Source: Lysobacterales bacterium (GTDB lineage: Bacteria; Pseudomonadota; Gammaproteobacteria; Xanthomonadales; Xanthomonadaceae). Taken from it: DNA of 20,972 nucleotides. Where the stretch lies: contig JAATFS010000091.1 in assembly GCA_015655035.1 (NCBI GenBank), positions 1 through 20,972 of the forward strand. The letters are read 5' to 3'. The notes under the pieces were generated by a model. The model saw only the letters and a program-made list of their open reading frames with translations. It was not told the origin of the DNA and searched no databases. Positions 7,713 through 14,895 of the stretch are shown piece after piece (the stretch's first letter is position 1; each line of letters starts with the position of its first letter). The translations under genes and the position numbers were made by a program.

Positions 7713-8419
7713 TCCAGCGTCACTGCCGTGGCCAGCACGTAACCCTCGTTGCGCACCGTCTTGATCAGACCGTCGGCGCCACCGGCATCGCCCAGCTTCT
7801 GCCGCAGGCGGCTGATCTGCAGATCGATGGCACGGTCCTGCGCCTCGTACTGGCGACCGCTGCTCAGGCCCACCAGCTGTTCGCGCGAAAGCACCTTGTT
7901 GGTATGGCCGACGAATACCCGCAGCAAGCGGAACTCGGCGCCGGACAGCACCACCACCCGGCCCGCCGGGTCCACCAGATGCCGGTGTTCCAGGTCGAAC
8001 GTCCAGCCGGAGAAGCGCGCGCGGCGGATTGCCAGCGGCTCCAGGTTGGCCGGCAGCGCCTCGGTCCGCCGCAGCACGTTGCGAATGCGCGCCAACAGCT
8101 CGCGCGGCTCGAACGGCTTGGCCAGGTAGTCGTCGGCGCCCATCTCGAGGCCGAGCACGCGGTCGATCGGCTCGGCACGCGCGGTCAGCATGATCACCGG
8201 CGTGCTGGACCGCGCGCGCAGATCGCGGCACAGGGTCAAGCCATCTTCGCGCGGCAGGTTGAGATCGAGCACGATAAGGTCGACATGCTCCCGCTCGAGC
8301 AACTGCCGCATCTGCGCGCCGTCACTGGCGGTGCTGACCTGGTAACCGGCACGGCCAAGCTGTTCGGCCAAGAGGGTGCGGATGTCGACATCGTCGTCGA
8401 CCACCAGCAAGCGATGCAT
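7709..8419 (-). CDS. OmpR-family DNA-binding response regulator
   Basis: Partner of the kinase just downstream. The 236-residue protein has a receiver domain with acidic residues Asp8-Asp10, phosphoacceptor Asp52 (LDLNLP), Thr79 and Lys101 (KPF). A linker leads to a winged-helix DNA-binding domain (about 133-232) with the recognition region DRAIDLQISRLRQKL (195-209) and the wing ending IKTVRNEGYVL (219-229). I chose ATG 8419 because GGAAG (8432-8428) sits eight bases before it and the protein then begins in the family manner (MHRLLVVDDD). An ATG at 8437 would add six residues with no good ribosome site. Divergent from the macA-like gene across 225 bases, so it is a likely regulator of that operon and of itself. 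Confidence 0.93.
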   Translation of the reverse strand: MHRLLVVDDDVDIRTLLAEQLGRAGYQVSTASDGAQMRQLLEREHVDLIVLDLNLPREDGLTLCRDLRARSSTPVIMLTARAEPIDRVLGLEMGADDYLAKPFEPRELLARIRNVLRRTEALPANLEPLAIRRARFSGWTFDLEHRHLVDPAGRVVVLSGAEFRLLRVFVGHTNKVLSREQLVGLSSGRQYEAQDRAIDLQISRLRQKLGDAGGADGLIKTVRNEGYVLATAVTLE

Positions 8420-8644
8420 CGTCTGTTCTTCCTTCATACGGCGATGATCCATCGTAGCCGATCGCTTCGCGCGGCCCTGCGCGTGTCGGCCGGTATCCGC
8501 TGCCCGGTTGGACATGGAGCGATACCGCCGAAGCTGAACCTGATACACGCCGACACATACTGTGCGTTGAGGCCGGCACATGCTGCCGGCCATCCTCGAC
8601 ATGACGCCGCAACGTGCGGCCAAGTCCACAGGCACAGCTCCCCC
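8420..8644. promoter_or_regulatory. Divergent control region, regulator/kinase versus macA-like operon
   Basis: The 225-base gap must hold the promoters of both transcription units. The clearest structure is a perfect 8-bp inverted repeat, GGCCGGCA - CATGC - TGCCGGCC (8571-8591), 53 bases before the GTG start of the adaptor gene. A weak candidate promoter for the plus strand is CTGAAC (8534-8539), 16 bases, CATACT (8556-8561). I cannot identify a convincing direct-repeat operator for the response regulator by eye. Confidence 0.4.
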
Positions 8645-9889
8645 GTGAAACTCCCATTGCCCAAGACTCGACGCGGTCGCCTCGTCCTTGCCATCCTCGC
8701 CCTGTTACTGCTCGCCGCGCTGGTGGCGTGGTGGCTGAAGCCAGCACCGGGCCCGGCCCTGGCCACCTCGCCGGTCACCCGTGGCGATATCGAGCAGACC
8801 GTCGATGCCACCGGCACGATCAAGCCCTCGCAGCTGGTCAGCGTCGGCGCGCAGGTATCCGGACGCATCGAGGCACTCAAGGTCAAGCTCGGCGACAACG
8901 TCAAGGCCGGCGACCTGATCGCCGAGATCGATTCGCGTACCCAGCTCAATACCCTGAAGAACGCGCAGGCCGCGTTGCAGAACGCGCGCGCCAACCGGCA
9001 GGCCCAGGTCGCCAACCTGCGCCAGTACGAACTGGCCTTCAAGCGCCAGCAGCAGATGCTGGCGGCGGAGGCGACCTCGCAGGCCGACTACGAGAGCGCC
9101 CGCGCCACGCTCGATGCGACCAAGGCGCAGATCGCCGCGCTGGACGCGACCATCGCCCAGGACCAGACCACGGTCGACACCGCCCAGACCAACCTTGGCT
9201 ACACCAAGATCACCGCGCCGATGGACGGCACCGTGGTGGCGGTGGTGTCCAAGCAGGGACAGACGGTCAACGCCAACCAGAGCGCACCGACCATCGTCAT
9301 GCTCGGCGACCTCAACACCATGACCGTGTACGCCGAGATCTCCGAAGCCGACGTGGTCAAGACCAAGGAAGGCCAGGAGGTCTACTTCACCATCCTGGGC
9401 AATGCCGACAAGCGCTACACCAGCACCTTGCGCGACATCGCCCCGGCGCCGGAATCGGTGACCGGCGAGGACAGCAGTTCGTCCAGCAGCAGCTCCTCCA
9501 GTTCGTCCTCGTCCAGCAGCGCGATCTACTACAACGGCCTGTTCGATGTGGCCAATGCCGACCGCGCCTTGCGTACCTACATGACCGCGCAGGTCAGCAT
9601 CGTGCTCGGCAGCGTGAAGAACGTGCTGACCATTCCGTCGGCCGCATTGGGCGACAAGGCCAAGGATGGGCGCTACCAGGTGCAGGTCGCCGCTCGCGAT
9701 GGCCGCCCGCAACCGCGCATGGTCAGCATCGGCCTCAACAACAACGCCCTGGCCGAAGTGAAGAGCGGCCTGCGCGAAGGCGAACAGGTCGTGGTCGGCG
9801 AAGCCAGCGCCGCCACCACGGCGGCCGCCAGCACGCAACGCTCGCAACGCCGTGGCGGCCCCGGCGGCGGCCCGCCGCCGATGATGTGA
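8645..9889 (+). CDS. macA: MacA-like periplasmic adaptor subunit of a tripartite exporter
   Basis: Membrane-fusion protein that bridges MacB in the inner membrane and the outer-membrane channel. The 414-residue protein has a basic start, one anchor helix (about 11-30), a first half-lipoyl segment (about 62-96, SVGAQVSGRI), an alpha-helical hairpin (about 97-182), the second half-lipoyl segment (about 186-222, APMDGTVVAV) and beta-barrel and membrane-proximal domains to about 385. The tail is Gly/Pro-rich and ends PPPMM. A run of 16 serines (277-292) interrupts the beta-barrel region. GTG 8645 is the only plausible start directly before the anchor and has only a weak ribosome site. The frame is open much further upstream, but across the response-regulator gene. 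macB begins 10 bases after the stop. Confidence 0.9.
   Translation: MKLPLPKTRRGRLVLAILALLLLAALVAWWLKPAPGPALATSPVTRGDIEQTVDATGTIKPSQLVSVGAQVSGRIEALKVKLGDNVKAGDLIAEIDSRTQLNTLKNAQAALQNARANRQAQVANLRQYELAFKRQQQMLAAEATSQADYESARATLDATKAQIAALDATIAQDQTTVDTAQTNLGYTKITAPMDGTVVAVVSKQGQTVNANQSAPTIVMLGDLNTMTVYAEISEADVVKTKEGQEVYFTILGNADKRYTSTLRDIAPAPESVTGEDSSSSSSSSSSSSSSSSAIYYNGLFDVANADRALRTYMTAQVSIVLGSVKNVLTIPSAALGDKAKDGRYQVQVAARDGRPQPRMVSIGLNNNALAEVKSGLREGEQVVVGEASAATTAAASTQRSQRRGGPGGGPPPMM
9473..9520 (+). repeat. Poly-serine tract in the MacA-like protein
   Basis: Sixteen consecutive serine codons: AGC six times, TCC five, TCG three, AGT twice. The codons are mixed rather than a pure triplet repeat. The tract lies between GED and AIYYN in the adaptor's membrane-distal half. 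Confidence 0.95.
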
Positions 9890-9899
9890 GGACGCGGGC

Positions 9900-11858
9900 A
9901 TGAGTGAAGCACTGCTGCAACTCCGCGATCTTCGCCGCGAATTCCCCGCCGGCGAGGAAACCCTGGTCGTCCTCAAGGACATCAACCTGGATATCGCCGC
10001 CGGCGAGATGGTGGCCATCGTCGGCCAGTCCGGCTCCGGCAAGTCGACGCTGATGAACATCCTCGGCTGCCTGGACCGACCCACCGCCGGCAGCTACCGC
10101 GTGGCCGGCCGCGCGACCGGCGAGATGGAACCCGACGAGCTGGCGCAATTGCGCCGCGAGCATTTCGGCTTCATTTTCCAGCGCTATCATCTGCTTGGCG
10201 ATCTGAACGCCATCGGCAATGTCGAGGTACCCGCGATCTACGCCGGCATGCCCGGCCAGGCCCGCAGCGCGCGTGCGGCCGAGCTGCTGCGCCGGCTCGG
10301 CCTGACCGAACGCTCGGGGCACACCCCGGGCCAGCTGTCCGGGGGTCAGCAGCAACGCGTGTCGATCGCGCGAGCACTGATGAACGGCGGCGAGGTGATC
10401 CTGGCCGACGAACCCACCGGTGCGCTGGACAGCAAATCCGGCGAGGAAGTGATGGCGATCCTCGGCGAACTGCACGCCGAAGGCCACACCATCATCATCG
10501 TCACCCATGACATGTCGGTGGCCCAGCACGCGCAGCGCATCATCGAGATCCGCGATGGCGTGATCATCGGCGACCACGCCAACCCCGCGATCGACAGCCA
10601 TCGCGCGCAGCGCAACGACGCGCACGCACCTGCCGCCGGCAATCGCTGGCAGGCCTTGCGCGACCGCTTCGTCGAAGCGTTCCGGATGGCGCTGCTGGCG
10701 ATGAATGCGCATCGCCTGCGTACCTTCCTGACCATGCTCGGCATCATCATCGGCATCGCCTCGGTGGTTTCGGTGGTGGCGCTGGGCAATGGATCGCAGC
10801 AGCAGATCCTGTCCAACATCTCGGCACTGGGCACCAACACCATCGAGGTATATCCCGGCAGCGGCTTCGGCGACATGCGCTCGGGAAGGGTGCAGACGCT
10901 CAAGGCCACCGACGCTACCGCACTGGCACAACAGACCTACGTGGACAGCGCCACGCCGAACGTCTCCACCTCGGTGACCTCGCGCTACGGCAACCAGTCG
11001 GCCACCGCCCAGGTCAGCGGCGTCGGCGAGCAGTATTTCCGGGTCAAGGGGCTGAAGCTGGCCGAAGGCGCGTTCTTCGGCGCCGAAGCGGTATCCGGCA
11101 TCCAGCAGGTGGCGGTCATCGACCAGAACACCCGCAGCCAGTTCTTCGGCAACTCGTCGCAAAGCCCGGTCGGCCAGGTCATTCTGCTCGGCAACGTGCC
11201 GGTGCGCGTGGTCGGCGTGGCACAGAAACAGACCACCGGCTTTGGCAGCTCGTCCTCGCTCAGTATCTGGGTGCCCTACACCACCGCGATGTCGCGCATG
11301 CTCGGGCAGACCTATGTCTCCAGCATCACCGTGCGGGTGTCCGACGACACCCCGATGGACGCCGCCGAGCAGGCATTGAAGCGCCTGCTCAAGCTTCGCC
11401 ACGGCACCGAGGATTTCTTCCTCAGCAACAGCGCCGAGATTCGCGAGACCATCGAGCAGACCACCCAGACGATGACCATGATGATCGGCGCGATTGCCGC
11501 GATCGCATTGGTGGTCGGCGGTATCGGGGTGATGAACATCATGCTGGTGTCGGTGACCGAACGCACCCGCGAGATCGGCGTACGTATGGCGGTGGGCGCG
11601 CGCCAGAGCGACATCATGCAGCAGTTCCTGATCGAGGCGGTGCTGGTATGCCTGCTCGGCGGCCTGCTCGGGATTGGCCTGGCGCTGGCATTGGGCCAGC
11701 TGTTCTCGGCCGCCGGTGGCAGCTTCAGCATGATCTTCTCGACCGGATCGATCATCGCCGCCTTCGCCTGCTCCAGCCTGATCGGCGTGGTGTTCGGCTT
11801 CCTGCCCGCGCGCAACGCCGCGCAACTCGATCCCGTGGAGGCCTTGGCCCGCGAATGA
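9900..11858 (+). CDS. macB: MacB-type ABC exporter, fused ATPase and permease
   Basis: Inner-membrane mechanotransmission ABC protein that drives export of antibiotics, peptides or toxins through MacA and an outer-membrane channel. In 652 residues it has an N-terminal ATPase with Walker A GQSGSGKST (42-50), Q-loop Gln94 (FIFQRYHLL), signature LSGGQ (146-150), Walker B VILADE (166-171) and His203 (VTHDM). A first membrane helix lies at about 275-296 and a large periplasmic domain at about 297-520. Three C-terminal helices follow near 526-548, 577-600 and 617-636, with the FtsX-type signature ERTREIGVRMAVGA after the second helix. GTGAGGA (9886-9892) fixes the start. Its stop overlaps the next gene by four bases. 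Confidence 0.95.
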   Translation: MSEALLQLRDLRREFPAGEETLVVLKDINLDIAAGEMVAIVGQSGSGKSTLMNILGCLDRPTAGSYRVAGRATGEMEPDELAQLRREHFGFIFQRYHLLGDLNAIGNVEVPAIYAGMPGQARSARAAELLRRLGLTERSGHTPGQLSGGQQQRVSIARALMNGGEVILADEPTGALDSKSGEEVMAILGELHAEGHTIIIVTHDMSVAQHAQRIIEIRDGVIIGDHANPAIDSHRAQRNDAHAPAAGNRWQALRDRFVEAFRMALLAMNAHRLRTFLTMLGIIIGIASVVSVVALGNGSQQQILSNISALGTNTIEVYPGSGFGDMRSGRVQTLKATDATALAQQTYVDSATPNVSTSVTSRYGNQSATAQVSGVGEQYFRVKGLKLAEGAFFGAEAVSGIQQVAVIDQNTRSQFFGNSSQSPVGQVILLGNVPVRVVGVAQKQTTGFGSSSSLSIWVPYTTAMSRMLGQTYVSSITVRVSDDTPMDAAEQALKRLLKLRHGTEDFFLSNSAEIRETIEQTTQTMTMMIGAIAAIALVVGGIGVMNIMLVSVTERTREIGVRMAVGARQSDIMQQFLIEAVLVCLLGGLLGIGLALALGQLFSAAGGSFSMIFSTGSIIAAFACSSLIGVVFGFLPARNAAQLDPVEALARE

Positions 11859-13276
11859 ACATGCCCCGATTCTTCCACCCGGCACCGCTGGCACTGGCCG
11901 CCGCACTGTGCGGCTGCGTCAGCACCGGCAACTACCGCGCCGCACCGATCGAGGTGCCCACCCGATACGCCGCCGGCGACGACGGTGCAGGCACGCCGCG
12001 ACAGGTACTTGCCAGCCAGGCCACCTATCCCGCTCACCAGGTCGCTGCCGATGCCTGGTGGAACGGCTTTGGCGACCCGCGCCTGGACCGCCTGGTAACC
12101 CAGGCGCTGGCGGCCAACTCCAACCTGGCCGCTGCCGGCCTGCGCTTGCGCCAGGCGCGTTTGCAGGCCGGGCTGGCGCAGACCGAGCTCTGGCCCACGG
12201 CCAGCGGCAGCGTCAGCGCCTCCGGCAGCCGCGCCATCGATCGCCACGAAGACACCACCCGCTCGCACAGCGCCAGCGTGTCGCTGGGCTGGGAAATCGA
12301 TCTGTGGGGCAAGCTGCGCGCGCAACGCGACGCGGCTCGCTGGGAGGCGGAAGCCAGTGACCAGGACCGCGAAAATACCGCACTGGCGCTCATTGGCGAA
12401 GTCTGCAGCCAATATTGGCAGCTCGGCTATCTGAATCAGAGTATCGCCGCCGGCAGCCAGAACCTGGCGCAGCTGGAGAAGACTTTGCAACTGGTGCAGG
12501 CGCAGTTCGATGCCGGCGAAGTCTCGCGGCTGGAAGTACGCGATGCCGAGCAGAACCTGGAAAGCCGGCGCACCGCGCAAAGCCAGTTGCTGCAGCAGCG
12601 CGTGGAGACCCGCAACGCCATCAGCGTATTGCTGGATGGAAATCCCTGGCCGCACGCCGACGAACCGCAGAACCTGGACGCGGCCAACAGTCCGGCCCTG
12701 GCGGCCGGGCTACCCGCCGAATTGCTGGCACGCCGTCCGGACCTGCGTGCCGCCGAACTGCGCCTGCGCGGGGCAATGGCCGACCTCAAGGCCACCGCCG
12801 CCAGCTACTATCCCGCGCTGAGCCTGACCGGCGCGGTGGGCAGCAGCAGCACCGCATTGTCGGACGTATTGAAAAATCCGATCGCCACACTCGGTGCCGG
12901 CCTGACCCTGCCATTCCTCAACCTCCACCAGGCACGGCTCAACACTCGCATCGCCGGCACTAGCTACGAGATCGCGGCCACTGAATTCCGCACCTCGCTC
13001 TACACCGCACTGAGCGAAGTGGACAATGCACTATCGGCACGCACGCAGCTGGCCGCCCAGGTGACATCCGCACAACGCTCGTTCGATGCCGCCCGCGACG
13101 TCGAGCGCATGTACGAAGTGCGCTATCGCAGCGGCGCCAGCGATCTGCGCACCTGGCTGGATGCGCAACAGACCCTTCGCAACGCCGAACTATCGCTGGC
13201 CCAGGCCAAGCTCAACCAGCTCGATACCGATGTGACGCTGTACCAGGCGCTGGGAGGCAGTGCCACCGCGATGTAG
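11855..13276 (+). CDS. NodT-family outer-membrane efflux lipoprotein
   Basis: TolC-like outer-membrane channel that completes the tripartite exporter. The 473-residue protein starts with a lipoprotein signal ending LCGC (Cys21). Two outer-membrane efflux repeats follow: the first with DAWWNGFGDPRLDRLV (45-60) and LGWEIDLWGKL, the second with LLARRPDLRAAELRLRGA and PFLNLHQARL. The coiled regions end with a conserved YRSGASDLRTWLDAQQ segment. These are hallmarks of the NodT/OprM type. The ATG lies inside the macB stop (ATGA, 11855-11858), so the three exporter genes are one operon. TolC in E. coli MacAB is encoded elsewhere; here a dedicated lipidated channel is supplied. Confidence 0.95.
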   Translation: MNMPRFFHPAPLALAAALCGCVSTGNYRAAPIEVPTRYAAGDDGAGTPRQVLASQATYPAHQVAADAWWNGFGDPRLDRLVTQALAANSNLAAAGLRLRQARLQAGLAQTELWPTASGSVSASGSRAIDRHEDTTRSHSASVSLGWEIDLWGKLRAQRDAARWEAEASDQDRENTALALIGEVCSQYWQLGYLNQSIAAGSQNLAQLEKTLQLVQAQFDAGEVSRLEVRDAEQNLESRRTAQSQLLQQRVETRNAISVLLDGNPWPHADEPQNLDAANSPALAAGLPAELLARRPDLRAAELRLRGAMADLKATAASYYPALSLTGAVGSSSTALSDVLKNPIATLGAGLTLPFLNLHQARLNTRIAGTSYEIAATEFRTSLYTALSEVDNALSARTQLAAQVTSAQRSFDAARDVERMYEVRYRSGASDLRTWLDAQQTLRNAELSLAQAKLNQLDTDVTLYQALGGSATAM

Positions 13277-13284
13277 ACCGACAG

Positions 13285-13430
13285 GCATGCCTTCTCCCGC
13301 GTGCGGGGGAAGGTGCCCGAAGGACGGATGGAGGTTGTTTTAGGCATGGGAACGCCGCCGAAAAGCCCCCCCTCCGGCGCTACGCGCCGCCTCCTCCCGT
13401 ACGCGGGAGAAGGGCCAAGTGGAGCATTCG
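13285..13430. repeat. Hairpin-bearing intergenic repeat between convergent operons
   Basis: CCTTCTCCCGC (13290-13300) pairs with GCGGGGGAAGG (13303-13313), and the same type of unit recurs as CTCCCG-TACG-CGGGAG (13394-13409) followed by AAGGGCC. Between them are GCCCGAAGGACGGATGGAGG (13315-13334) and a CGGCGC-TAC-GCGCCG hairpin (13375-13389). I recognise this style as a dispersed intergenic repeat of Xanthomonadaceae genomes (recalled, not searched). It lies where transcription from the exporter operon and from rlmB converges, so it may also end both transcripts. The 185-base gap contains no gene that I can support. Confidence 0.65.
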
Positions 13431-13461
13431 GACTTCGGTCCCCCCGGGCATGCGCCGAGGG

Positions 13462-14208
13462 TCAGCCAGCGCGCTGCCTTACCGCCTCGAACAGAGTCAC
13501 GCCAGCGGCCACCGAGACGTTGAGGCTTTCGATATCGCCCGGCATAGGGATCTTGACCAGGCTGTCGCAATGTTCGCGGGTGAGCCGGCGCAGGCCGTCC
13601 GCCTCGCCCCCCAGCACCAGGGCGACGTTGCCGCGCAGGTCCAGCGAGTACAACGAGGCCTCGGCCTCGCCGGCCAGGCCGTACAGCCAGACGCCTTGCT
13701 TCTGCAGATCGCGCAGGCAGCGCGCCAGGTTGGTCACCGCCACCACCGGGATGCGGTCGGCGGCGCCGGCCGAGGTCTTGCGTACCGTGGCGTTGACCGT
13801 GGCCGACTTGTCCTTGGGAATCACCACCGCGGTCACTCCGGCGGCGGCGGCACTGCGCAAGCAGGCGCCGAGGTTATGCGGATCCTGCACGCCGTCCAGC
13901 ACCAGCAGCAGCGCCTTGCCCTCGGCCCCCTCCACCAACGCCTCCAGCTCGTTCTCCGCCCAGATGCGTGCGGCGGAATACCGCGCGACCACGCCCTGGT
14001 GACGCACCGCACCGCCGACGCCATCCAGCGCCTGGGTGTTGACCCGGCGCACCTCGATGCCCTTGCGCCGCGCGTTTTCCTCGATCTCGGTCAGCCGCGG
14101 ATTCTTGCTGCCGGCCTCGACCAATACCTCGCGGACATTGTCGGCGTCGTTCTCGATGGAGGAAGCGACCGCATTGACGCCGACGATCCACTGGTTCTGC
14201 TTGCTCAT
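13462..14208 (-). CDS. rlmB: 23S rRNA (guanosine-2251-2'-O)-methyltransferase RlmB
   Basis: SPOUT-class enzyme that uses S-adenosylmethionine to methylate the 2'-OH of G2251 in the 23S rRNA P-loop. At 248 residues it has an N-terminal substrate-binding domain (about 1-80) and the trefoil-knot catalytic domain. Motif 1 is LVLDGVQDPHNLGACLRSA (residues 101-119), motif 2 LVLGGEADGLRRLTREHCD, and motif 3 IPMPGDIESLNVSVAAGV, with the catalytic Asn/Glu region ESLNVS. Motif 2 has GGEADG where E. coli has GAEGEG. The start at 14208 has no strong ribosome site. A candidate -10 TAACAT (minus strand, 14247-14242) lies in the 183-base gap upstream, which also has a 7-bp inverted repeat (14249-14274). rnr is the usual partner gene. 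Confidence 0.94.
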   Translation of the reverse strand: MSKQNQWIVGVNAVASSIENDADNVREVLVEAGSKNPRLTEIEENARRKGIEVRRVNTQALDGVGGAVRHQGVVARYSAARIWAENELEALVEGAEGKALLLVLDGVQDPHNLGACLRSAAAAGVTAVVIPKDKSATVNATVRKTSAGAADRIPVVAVTNLARCLRDLQKQGVWLYGLAGEAEASLYSLDLRGNVALVLGGEADGLRRLTREHCDSLVKIPMPGDIESLNVSVAAGVTLFEAVRQRAG

Positions 14209-14391
14209 ATGCGCGCGGGGAAAACAGGAAAGAAGCCGCGCATGTTAGGCGCTGGCGCGCGTGGCGACCAGCGCTCCCCCGCTTTTTCTACTGGCCCCGT
14301 CTTCAGCTGGGGCGCCATCCGGGTAGCCGATGCAAGCATTTCAGCCCGGCTGCCGCCGTCGAACAAGCGTTCCCCACGCGCATGACACGCG

Positions 14392-14874
14392 CTAGGGCCA
14401 CTGCAGCGTGTCGTGATCAGGATGCTGGTTCGAAACAAGCCGGGCCAGGAACGGCAACGCCGCCACGTCCTGCTCGGTACACCGCGCCGGCAGTGAATGC
14501 AGCCGATCGACGAAGTCCAGCCGACCCTCGACCCCATATTGAAGGAGCGGATGCAACCGCGACGGATCATCGAAAGCACCGGCCGCCAGCGCCACACCGT
14601 CCGGCGCCTCGTACGTCAGCGGCGTGCCGCAGTCGGCACAGAACCCACGCCATACCAGGTTGGACGAGGCGAACCGGCGAGGCTCGCCACGGGTCCAGGC
14701 AAACTCGGCGCCGCGCACCGACACCAACGGCGCGTAATACGCGCCGAAGGCTTTCTGGCACATCCGGCAATGGCAGATCGAGACGTCTTCCAGCACGCCA
14801 CGGACATGGAACCGCACCGCGCCGCACTGGCAGCCACCGCTGTACTCCCGCACCTCGCTGCCGCCCCCGCCCAT
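14392..14874 (-). CDS. GFA-family zinc-binding protein (CENP-V/GFA domain)
   Basis: A 160-residue cytoplasmic protein of the glutathione-dependent formaldehyde-activating enzyme (Gfa) family. Its metal ligands are visible as GGCQCGAV (Cys15, Cys17), SICHCRMCQ (Cys34, Cys36, Cys39) and GFCADCGTPL (Cys79, Cys82), the classic seven-cysteine pattern for two zinc ions. The founding member condenses formaldehyde with glutathione, but most small relatives have no proven activity, so the substrate here is unknown. AGGAGT (14886-14881) sits six bases before the ATG. The gene begins 21 bases after rnr ends and probably shares its transcript. It is unrelated in function to rnr and rlmB on either side. 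Confidence 0.87.
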   Translation of the reverse strand: MGGGGSEVREYSGGCQCGAVRFHVRGVLEDVSICHCRMCQKAFGAYYAPLVSVRGAEFAWTRGEPRRFASSNLVWRGFCADCGTPLTYEAPDGVALAAGAFDDPSRLHPLLQYGVEGRLDFVDRLHSLPARCTEQDVAALPFLARLVSNQHPDHDTLQWP

Positions 14875-14895
14875 CCCGCTACTCCTGGTGTCGGA

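Noticed and set aside
7713..8231. Open frame extending the kinase gene upstream
   Set aside because: The extra part lies in the response regulator out of frame. The kinase start is the ATG that overlaps the regulator stop.
7904..8644. Open frame extending the MacA-like gene some 740 bases upstream
   Set aside because: The extension crosses the response regulator on the other strand. The adaptor's membrane anchor begins right after GTG 8645.
14209..14391. Possible small RNA or gene between the GFA gene and rlmB
   Set aside because: Only a 7-bp inverted repeat with a 12-base loop (14249-14274) and a weak -10-like hexamer are visible. There is no terminator and no conserved-looking frame.
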